This document shows positions 18,800-26,312 of a DNA stretch of 26,312 nucleotides, piece by piece. The notes below the pieces were generated by a model that was not told the origin of the DNA, did not search any database, and saw only the letters and a list, made by a program, of their open reading frames with translations. The stretch is from Dictyocoela muelleri (Eukaryota; Microsporidia): the NCBI GenBank assembly GCA_016256075.1, contig SDVU01000034.1, positions 1-26,312 of the forward strand, given 5' to 3'. Position 1 is the stretch's first letter; each line of letters opens with the position of its first letter. The position numbers and the translations under genes were made by a program.

Positions 18800-18990
18800 A
18801 TTTGATATAGATAAAGATATTATTAAGATTAATGAAAATGAATACTTAGCTGCTTTTGATTCTGGGTCATCCATCAACGTTATTTCAAATAAATTTCAAA
18901 AATCTCTTGACTTAAAATGTAATGATGAAACAAATACCAAAAAAATCAAATTGCTAAAAGGAACTTTTTTGAAATTTAATAATCCGTGAC
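18800..18990 (+). pseudogene. Protease region of Ty3/gypsy element B (fossil)
   Basis: AAFDSGSSINVIS contains the D-S-G active-site signature of retroelement aspartic proteases, in the right place between the knuckle and the reverse transcriptase. Confidence 0.75.
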
Positions 18991-19179
18991 TATCGAAATT
19001 GAATGTAATAAAAAAAATGATAAAATTCTGTATTTTTAAAAATAGCATTGCTGACATAATTATTGGTAATGAATTAATTAAAGTACTTAGAAGAGGAAAT
19101 AAATTCCCTTTATAATGTTCTATAATTACTAATTCCGATATTATTATTAGTTGATCAAGGCTCATTAGAAATATTAAAA

Positions 19180-19751
19180 AAAAGAGCGGCAAACAAAAAT
19201 TAGTTGATAAACTAGAAGATGGAGAAAATATCGAGAAAAGTACTAGCTTATGGTGCCTTCCAGTAGTTATAGTTCAAAAGAAAGATGATTCTTATAGATT
19301 TACTTTGGATTTAACTAAATTAAATGACCAAGTTACATTAGACAAATTCAGTATTCCTTATATTCAGGAAATTATGTATAATCTGCATGGAATGCTAATT
19401 TTGGCGTTTTAGACCTTAAAGATGGTTTCTTTCAGGTACCTTTGGATAAAATGCGACAGAAAAAAGATTGCGTTCATTGACACTAAATATAGGCTTTTTC
19501 ATTTTTAAACAATGCCTCATGGATTTAAAAATACGCCTGCGATTATTCAGAGGGACATGTTCATGATTTTAAATGATTACATTGGTGAAAAATGCTACTT
19601 ATATTTAGATGATATATTAATATTTGGCAAAAACGAGATTGAACATGATGAAAATTTAGAATTAGTATTAAAAAGACTTAAAGAATATGTTCTAGAAATA
19701 AATCAAGAAAAGAGTCATTTTAACCCTTAAACGATTTTGACGAAAATAATA
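19180..19751 (+). pseudogene. Reverse transcriptase region of Ty3/gypsy element B (fossil)
   Basis: It contains VLDLKDGFFQVPL (motif A), MPHGFKNTPAIIQRDM (motif B) and YLYLDDILIFGK (YLDD box, motif C), followed by the EINQEKSHF segment. It is cut at 19751 by the Ginger-like transposon and resumes in decayed form at 21548 (about 21548-21780). Confidence 0.85.
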
Positions 19752-19954
19752 TGTCGCGCGCGCTGCTAGCAACATGCGCGCTACGCGCAACATTTTTTTA
19801 TTTTTTTAAAAAATACGCCAATACGAGAATTGAACCCAAATTTATTAATTAAAACACAACCAACTAGACAACAAATTAAAAATTAAATATTATTATAATA
19901 AATACATTTGTTAATTTTTAAATGTTTTAAAATTTAATAATTTAAATTAAAAAC
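19752..19954. repeat. Left TIR of the Ginger-like element
   Basis: 203 bp, the inverse of 21345-21547 with one difference. The outer 45 bp are GC-rich (GCGCGC steps), in sharp contrast to the AT-rich remainder. On the minus strand it carries A-box-like and B-box-like motifs (19871 to 19827). Confidence 0.95.
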
Positions 19955-19986
19955 CATGAAAACCAAATTTTACCGTTTATTAACTG

Positions 19987-21339
19987 TTATTTTTTCCTAA
20001 TTCTGTTCATTTTAACAGTTTCCTTTCGACCACAAGAATATTCTATTAAAACTCTATTCAAAGAAAGAATACTTTTAATAACAGCTTCCTTCCCATAAAT
20101 TTCTTCAAATTTTTTCGGTTTATAAGAAGGATTATTACCTAAATCTCTTTTTACTCTAATAACATCATTGACTTTAAAATCGTATTTTGAAGTATGAACA
20201 GACATTTTTTTATCCATTCTTTTATAATAAGCTGAATTAAAATCATCTAACTCTGAAGAAAAATTTTCATGATATGAAATTTCACATTCTAAATTTTCAT
20301 TACTACTCCAATCAGTTGATAATTCTGAATTTAAATTTCTATTCATTTCAAACTCAATTTTTTCACAATCATTTATTTTCATTTCATTTATTTCAAAATC
20401 ATTTATTTTTAATTCTTTAATTGGAGAATCTTTTGTTTCACAAGGCCGAAAACTATTAAAACCCGTGATATTTTTATATTTTTGAAAAGGCGATTTTTTT
20501 AACGCACTATGTATTGTGATATTGTAATTGTAAATTACATTATTTAAATTTTTAATCCATATTTTTTCTTCTTCAATATATAATGATTTTGATAAAAATT
20601 TTGTTATGGTCTGGTTAAATCTTTCTACTATGCCTTGACTCTTAGGATTATTAGGCCGTCCATGGATCTGTGTAATACCAAATTCTAAGCATAAATCTTT
20701 GATGTTTTTATTTTTAAATTCTGTTCCGTTATCAGACTGTAGAATACAACATGGTCCATGCTCTAAAAATAAAGATCTCAATATTTCAGCAATAATTTTA
20801 CTGTTTTTACTTTCTAAAGGTCGAACAAATCCGAATCTCGAATATATATCAATAATTGAAAAAATCCATTTATAATTATTATTAACTGCCTTATATTCAC
20901 GCAAATCAATTAAATCTATCTGAAATCTTTCGTTCGGGGCTTTAGCTAGAATATGGTTTACATTATCATTTTGTTTTAAAGGCATCGAAAATTTGCAGAC
21001 TTCGCAATTAACAACAAGATTTCTGATTATATTTCTTTTTATATATAAAAACTTTTGCTTACATAAATATTCCAATTTATTTACGCCTATATGGCACTGA
21101 TCGTGCAATAATTTTGCATAAAAAAACATTTCGGTTTCATTTTCTCCAGATATAACGTATTTATCATTGAAGAATTGGCCTCCTTTTAAATATAACTTAT
21201 TTTCAATAATAATAAAAAGTTCAGATTTTTTTATTAGTCTTGTCTTTTTAAATCTTTCACATTTTATACTTTCTCCTTGCAAAATTTTTTTAATATTTTC
21301 ATATTCTTGATTTGTTTTTATGAATGATTTTGATTCCAT
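19987..21339 (-). CDS. Ginger-like transposase (retroviral-type integrase fold), 450 residues
   Basis: This intact ORF begins with ATG at 21339, five bases inside the right TIR. An HHCC zinc domain is seen at residues 79-115 (H79, H83, C112, C115). The catalytic core follows with D142 in FQIDLIDL, D203 in QSDNGTEF and E239 in SQGIVERFNQT, giving 35 residues between the last two (D,D35E). Residues about 300-370 form an acidic, Asn/Glu-rich linker with an internal KIND-EINEM repetition. A carboxyl domain (FKVNDVIRVKRD to the KMNRIRKK end) resembles the SH3-like tail of Ginger, GIN and KRBA2-type proteins. It would bind the TIRs in the nucleus and catalyse cut-and-paste transposition. It lacks the extra PHD or OTU domains some Ginger1 proteins carry. 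It is the only long unbroken gene in the window, consistent with recent activity. Confidence 0.88.
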   Translation of the reverse strand: MESKSFIKTNQEYENIKKILQGESIKCERFKKTRLIKKSELFIIIENKLYLKGGQFFNDKYVISGENETEMFFYAKLLHDQCHIGVNKLEYLCKQKFLYIKRNIIRNLVVNCEVCKFSMPLKQNDNVNHILAKAPNERFQIDLIDLREYKAVNNNYKWIFSIIDIYSRFGFVRPLESKNSKIIAEILRSLFLEHGPCCILQSDNGTEFKNKNIKDLCLEFGITQIHGRPNNPKSQGIVERFNQTITKFLSKSLYIEEEKIWIKNLNNVIYNYNITIHSALKKSPFQKYKNITGFNSFRPCETKDSPIKELKINDFEINEMKINDCEKIEFEMNRNLNSELSTDWSSNENLECEISYHENFSSELDDFNSAYYKRMDKKMSVHTSKYDFKVNDVIRVKRDLGNNPSYKPKKFEEIYGKEAVIKSILSLNRVLIEYSCGRKETVKMNRIRKK

Positions 21340-21344
21340 CCCTA

Positions 21345-21547
21345 GTTTTTAATTTAAATTATTAAATTTTAAAACATTTAAAAATTAACAAATGTATTTA
21401 TTATAATAATATTTAATTTTTAATTTGTTGTCTAGTTGGTTGTGTTTTAATTAATAAATTTGGGTTCAATTCTCGTATTGGCGTATTTTTTAAAAAAATA
21501 AAAAAATGTTGCGCGTAGCGCGCATGTTGCTCGCAGCGCGCGCGACA
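21345..21547. repeat. Right TIR of the Ginger-like element
   Basis: Inverse partner of 19752-19954. Its inner edge lies five bases upstream of the transposase ATG, so the TIR must also contain the gene's promoter. Confidence 0.95.
21428..21491 (+). promoter_or_regulatory. Pol III-like A box, B box and T-run inside the Ginger TIR
   Basis: TTGTCTAGTTGG at 21428-21439 fits the tRNA A box at 11 of 12 positions. GTTCAATTC at 21464-21472 fits the core B box GWTCRANNC exactly. A run of six to seven T follows at 21485-21491, as in Pol III terminators. The box spacing (36 nt start to start) is shorter than in most tRNAs, and no acceptor stem is visible, so this is a promoter-like relic rather than a tRNA gene. 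The left TIR carries the same on the minus strand (19871-19808). Both would read outward. Confidence 0.4.
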
Positions 21548-22345
21548 TAATAATATCTGATGATGAAAAAATACTTATTAAGTTAAGTTTTGCTTGTCTC
21601 AATTTCTTTAAAAAAATTTTAAAAATACGATCAATAAAACAAGAAAAAACTAAGATTATTAAAAAAAATTACGGACAACCATTAAGTGATATAAATATCA
21701 TGAACTTTAAGAAACGGTATAAAAACGACAAAAGAATTTTAAGTTAAAAAATGTTCCGTGAAGAAATACAATTAGAGGTGTGTATGAAATATTTTTTTAT
21801 TTAAATGTAAAAATTTTAAAAAGAAATAACGCGATAAAGCATCTAAAAAGTTTTGATAATAATGGTAAAAGAAAATGTTAAGACGTTGATAACATACAAA
21901 AAATTAAAGTGATAAAATATTATTATATTATGATAATGATATTAATATTATTATAAAAAGAATGACATACCTTCAAATAATTTTAATTGAATACCAGAAG
22001 TTAAAAAACATAATAATTACCTTCTTTACTAATATCTTTGATTTTATATTTTTTATAAAAACAATAAAATTGTTATTGCAAAAAGAAAAAAGTCATTTTG
22101 ATAAATAGAAAGTAAAATAAATCTCTTTGTAACTAGAATTTGTTAGAAATAAATAAATTATAAAGTAAAATATTGACAAAAAATTAATTATGTAGAGTTA
22201 TTAAAAAGTTAAAATTTTATGATGAGAATTTGTGATAGAGATAAAAGAAATTATAAATAAAAAAATGCTAAAATAGATATAAACAAGGTAACTATGATAA
22301 AATAATAAAAATATGGAAATGATACATAAGTAGGAAAAAATCAAT

Positions 22346-22391
22346 AATTATAATGATAATCAGCTTAATACTATTGTTAATGCTTGTAAAT
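22346..22391. repeat. Direct repeat TACTATTGTTAATG, copy a
   Basis: TTATA-TGATAA-CAGC-TTA followed by TACTATTGTTAATG and TGTAAAT recurs at 24111-24158. It lies directly beside the palindrome at 22397-22426. Confidence 0.6.
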
Positions 22392-22396
22392 CGGTA

Positions 22397-22426
22397 GTGA
22401 CAAGTTGCCTATAGGCGAGTTGTCAC
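22397..22426. repeat. 30-bp palindrome with GGCGAG arm
   Basis: GTGACAAGTTGCC-TATA-GGCGAGTTGTCAC matches its own reverse complement at 26 of 30 positions. A second possible pairing uses CAAGTTGC (22401) with GCAACTTG (22427). Confidence 0.75.
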
Positions 22427-24033
22427 GCAACTTGCTAAAATAAAAATAGGTGAAAAATAGAAAAAAAGAACAAAACAAGAACGTTTAATCAAGATTGAAA
22501 ACGAGATTCACAAAAAATAATATAATTTTTTTATAATATTAATAAATTAAAATATTTTTTTTTCTTTTTTAAGAAATAAACAATAATATTTCATATTGAA
22601 AAAGTAAAAGTTATAATTGATTTTCTTATCCTAACAGATTATCAAAGTGTTAAAATATTTTTTCATTATTGAATATAAATAAATTTTCTACTATTATACA
22701 AATTTTTTCCTCCTTAGCACAATTTCTATAAAAAAACCTAAACGAAATATTTTTGAAGCTATAATTAGCTTTATCTTATTCATTCCGTTTCTTTACGAAG
22801 TAAAGATTTTAACGAACAAAATCCGGGTTCGAAATTTTAAATTTATTATCTATAAAACAGGACCAATCTACTAAATTTTTTGTCCTTTGTTGACATTATT
22901 TTTATTATTCCATAACATTTATAAAATGAAATTAGATATGATGATCCGTTTTTATCAGAGGCTATGTAAACTTATAAGATATCTAAAAGATACTTTGAGA
23001 ATATCGGTTAAAAAATATTCATTAGCTATGTTTTTTTAAGTCAAAAAACTCTTAGCAACTTCTAACTGTAAAAAGAAGATAAACTTAAATTTTTTATCTA
23101 ATAATTTTTTTTTAATTGAAAATTTTCTTTGTAAAATAACTTTAAATCCCTCAAACTAAACTTTTCTCCAAATATTTTGAGAGAAATGGAAAATGGAACC
23201 TATTGATTATGTTTTTACAAAAATAATTTGCACTGCATTAGCTCAGATCTTTTTAAAATCTGTTATTATAATTCTGAGTGATAGTTTATTTTCAAGAATG
23301 GTAGTTAATTTTTTTTCATAAACAAACTATGTTTTTGTTTTGCTAAAAAACATATGCTAGTAAAAAAAATCTGACAAATGAATATCCATGGATAGAAATC
23401 ATATGCTAGAAAATATATGATGCTAAATAAAGTACCATCAATCATCCATATTTGTAGATTTTTTTTTAAAATTTAGCGGGATATAGGTATAAAAATATTG
23501 CTTTCGTTATCATCTAACCCGTATCGAATAACAAGAATTCCTCATTCGCATTTTTCTTTATAAATTCTAATAATATCATCAATAACTTCATTTCAGCAAT
23601 AAAATTTTTATTTCTCGTTATGTTTATAATTCTTGAGAGTGATTTAAGTTCTGAAAAGCTTTACATTTCGGAATCTTTAAGTTCTCTAGATATGCTAGTT
23701 ATCACATCACTCGGTATTTCAATAGTTTTTCGAGCCCTTTAATACAATTTTCGTTATTATTAATTTTCGAATCTCTTATCATTTTTGCATGATTACTATA
23801 CTGTTTTACAATTGTAAGATTGTTATAAGAATCAAAAGTAAATCTTGAATTGCACGATCTGAATTTGCATCGTCATAAAAGAATTAAATTTTCCTCTTTG
23901 ACTTTGTTATAAATGTAATAGTAATAGATAAGTAGATCGTTATTTCTCCAAATCTTAAGAAAATCAATCATAAGGGTAAATGTAATTTTGCAAGTAAATT
24001 ACATTTTTAAAAAGTTGTCACCTTTATTTGTTA

Positions 24034-24058
24034 AGGCGAGTTTGGAGACACCTCGCCT
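24034..24058. repeat. Inverted repeat AGGCGAG...CTCGCCT
   Basis: Seven-base perfect arms enclose an 11-base loop. AGTTGTCAC just upstream (24013-24021) is shared with the 22397 palindrome. Confidence 0.65.
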
Positions 24059-24110
24059 ACAAAGGAGATTTTGCCTGCCATGAATTAATACAAAAGTAGA
24101 AATAAAATAA

Positions 24111-24158
24111 ATTATTATAAAGATAAACAGCCTTATACTATTGTTAATGACTGTAAAT
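24111..24158. repeat. Direct repeat TACTATTGTTAATG, copy b
   Basis: Partner of 22346-22391, again beside a GGCGAG inverted repeat. Confidence 0.6.
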
Positions 24159-26240
24159 ACTTACAAATATTGAAACCTTTCATTTTTTGGATTATTAAGT
24201 CTAAATCCTATAAAAAAATATAATTTAATTTATGCATGTCACAAAAATTATAGTAAAAAGACAAAGTCTCTTATTGATAATATTCATAATTACTTTTATT
24301 TAATTTAGTTAAATCTTTATATACAGTAATTGATTTAAATTCTTTATTTAAGAGAGGTTATATTCATTAGCAGAGTATTGAATTGTTAACGAGATTGTTT
24401 ATTATCAGATACTCAATAATTTTTTAATAATATTTTGATAGTAACTATAATTTCGACTAAAAATTTTAATTTTGATTTTTTTTTTCAAGATTAATTATAA
24501 AAATATAATAATATTATTTTTAAAAGAAGAATTTAAGTCTAGTACGGAAGATTTTTTCTTAACCTAAAAAAAGTATTTTGATAAAAAATATTTGCTTATG
24601 ATTTTTTTTATAAACCTTTAAATAAAATAAGAATATAAACTTATATTTAAAAAAATGATGATAAAAATTATGATAATATGAATCCATTGTTAAAGTTATA
24701 ATTGTAAACTCGTTGGTAGTCTTTATAATGTTTAATTACTAGAATCGTCTAATTTTTATTAAACAATAAGTCTTTTGAAAACGTTATTAAAAAAAAATAA
24801 AACAAAATTTAGAATTGATATTATATCGAAAATTGATGTTGTAAAAAAATATAAATATTTTTTGTACAATATAAATTTTTAGAAAACTAATTTTGCCCTG
24901 ATTACAAATTAGTATTCATATATATCACAAAAAAATATGTTATAAGCATTTCAAGAGGTGATAATGTAAAATAAATTATTTTTATTTTTATCAGAATACC
25001 TGTTTTTAATTGATTGGAAGTTATTCTATTTTAGTATATATCTTGAAAATTTCATAATGACCATTTTAATGTTATTAATATACTGAAAATTAGTAAAGAT
25101 AAGTATTGACGGTCAATGAGTTGATATGGCATTCAAGTGTTTTTATTTTTAGGTAGTTGTACATTAATTCTAACATGAATAAATTTTATACTGATTATTG
25201 TGTAAAATATATTTTTATGTATTATAACATAAAATTTTATAATTTTAATTATTTAAAACCTTTATATTATTGTTCAAAAGACCTTAATTATAGATTTCAT
25301 TGATAGAACCTTAGTCGATAAATAAATTTTTTAATGGAAGCTTTTTAAACATTTATACATTACGTTAAAATAATCATTTTGATTAAAGTAAGAGAATATC
25401 TAAAAAAACAGAGCTAAGTGAGAATTATAAATTAAATAACTATAAAATATTATAAGGTATATTGCAACACTATTTAATTCATAATATAAACCCACAAATT
25501 TCACCACTTTATAGATTTCATATTTTTAGTATATAAAAAAAACGGTTTTTAATGCTAGGATAATTGTTAAATTCGCCATAATCTAGATTTCAATCTGAAG
25601 TATTCCCTGTAGAAATAGTCTTTAAATAAATATGTAAACTATAAAATACAACGAACTTGGAATAGAAATTCGTAACATAATTATTGTAAAAAAACATAAA
25701 ATAATTTACTAATATAAACAATTTTCTAATATCATATAAACACTCCATTGTTTACAGTTTATTAACTATATATCACTACCTTCAGACCGAAAAATTTTAA
25801 GTGATTTTTAAGAATAAGAAAATATTACGTTTATCGCCATATAGTTAAAATTGCTATAAAACTCCTGAATTAATATAAACAACGCTAAATATAAAAAATT
25901 AAAAAGTAACATATCATAATTATTATTGTTTTAAAAAATATTATACAGACAAACATCAGCAGATAATCTTTTACAAAAATAATAAATATATTTTACGAAA
26001 AAAGATTTGCGGTATTTTAAAAATTATTATAAAATTATATAAAGAAAATTAAAACCATAATTGAATTTTTAGTTCCCTAAGATAAAAAAATTACAAGATT
26101 TTAAGAAAAAAAATCTAGTCTATAATAACTGCTAGATATTTAATTTTATGTATCAAAAGTAATGAATAATTAAAAGAAAAAAAATAACAACAATTAAAAA
26201 TTTGATGTAAAAAGAATACTCAACATCTATAATACGCGTT

Positions 26241-26273
26241 AACCGGAAACTCGCCAATGGCGAGTTTCCGGTT
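26241..26273. repeat. 33-bp perfect palindrome with GGCGAG arms
   Basis: Sixteen-base arms, AACCGGAAACTCGCCA and its exact complement, flank a single central base. A further left arm, CCGAAAACTCGCCAACG, starts at 26293 and runs off the window end. Confidence 0.9.
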
Positions 26274-26312
26274 TTTCGTCAATTTTTTTGACCCGAAAAC
26301 TCGCCAACGTAT

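Larger units (their letters stand above)
19752..21547 (-). mobile_element. Ginger-like integrase DNA transposon, apparently whole
   Basis: TIRs of 203 bp (19752-19954 and 21345-21547), starting TGTCGCGCGCGCTGC and ending in ACA, differ at one base (T or G in GCTGCTAGC/GCTGCGAGC). TAATA lies directly outside both ends. If one counts one or two more bases into the TIR, the duplication could instead be read as 6 bp (AATAAT) or 4 bp (ATAA). One intact minus-strand ORF fills the inside almost from TIR to TIR. TGT...ACA ends, a retroviral-type integrase and a short duplication are the marks of Ginger elements. It has no reverse transcriptase, capsid or LTRs. It is inserted in the reverse transcriptase region of Ty3 element B. 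The near-identity of the TIRs indicates a very recent insertion. Confidence 0.88.
17880..21780 (+). mobile_element. Ty3/gypsy element B, broken fossil, interrupted by a Ginger-like transposon
   Basis: Plus-strand parts in order are a possible LTR remnant (about 17880-18010, weak), gag, a CCHC knuckle, protease and reverse transcriptase. The remainder of the reverse transcriptase side resumes at 21548, beyond the Ginger-like insertion. No RNase H or integrase and no downstream LTR were recognised. The element is broken in several places and truncated on the right. Confidence 0.75.
21781..26312. other. 4.5-kb AT-rich gene-free region
   Basis: No ORF with recognisable content, no tRNA and no array. 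The composition is extremely AT-rich with many A and T runs. The only structured items are the GGCGAG palindromes and a 46-bp direct repeat, listed separately. Confidence 0.6.

Noticed and set aside
19752-21547. Ginger-like unit as part of the surrounding LTR retrotransposon's own integrase
   Set aside because: It lies in opposite orientation to the host element, has its own long inverted (not direct) terminal repeats and flanking short duplications, and interrupts the reverse transcriptase.
22800-22840. B-box-like CGGGTTCGAAAT
   Set aside because: No A box or tRNA fold upstream; a single match in AT-rich DNA.
23230-23290. A-box-like TTAGCTCAGATC
   Set aside because: No B box follows and no cloverleaf can be drawn.

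Overview
The window is very AT-rich and holds no host housekeeping gene that I can recognise. It reads as a cemetery of transposable elements inserted into one another. The Lys/Asn/Ile-rich proteins, the lack of visible introns and the mix of families (Ty3/gypsy, Merlin/IS1595-like, piggyBac, MULE, hAT, Ginger-like) suggest a microsporidian with an expanded, repeat-rich genome. That is an inference from style and element mix; another AT-rich eukaryote is possible. No bacterial operons, rRNA genes or intact tRNA genes were seen.

Layout. Positions 1-1230: end of a piggyBac-type transposase reading frame with its cysteine-rich domain, a reverse copy of a tRNA-headed SINE, and a T-rich low-complexity tract. 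1230-3360: gene-poor DNA with small palindromes and one unidentified ORF. 3368-8565: a broken Ty3/gypsy element on the minus strand between two LTRs of about 190 bp, with a broken Merlin/IS1595-like transposon (about 6743-7876) inside its gag region. 8583-10040: an inverted minisatellite, short dispersed repeats, a 201-bp palindromic MITE flanked by TA, and a GC-rich hairpin. 10040-10489: second SINE copy. 10749-12767: a broken hAT transposon of the animal ZBED5/Buster-like type with recognisable TIRs and an 8-bp target duplication. 12925-14455: Ty3 integrase-end fragments split by a foldback element (13055-14368) whose arms carry 22-bp tandem repeats; a third SINE copy with a perfect 15-bp target duplication sits in its centre. 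14440-17635: a broken MULE with roughly 130-bp TIRs. 17713-17875: another 22-bp array related to the foldback arms. 17880-21780: a second broken Ty3/gypsy element (plus strand) interrupted by an apparently whole Ginger-like DNA transposon (19752-21547). 21780-26312: 4.5 kb of AT-rich DNA without genes but with repeated GGCGAG palindromes.

The only long intact gene is the 450-residue integrase-like transposase of the Ginger-like element. Its 203-bp TIRs differ at one position, so it is clearly the youngest insertion. The SINE family, the Pol III promoter-like boxes inside the Ginger TIRs and the foldback/MULE arrays are the observations I consider most worth following up.
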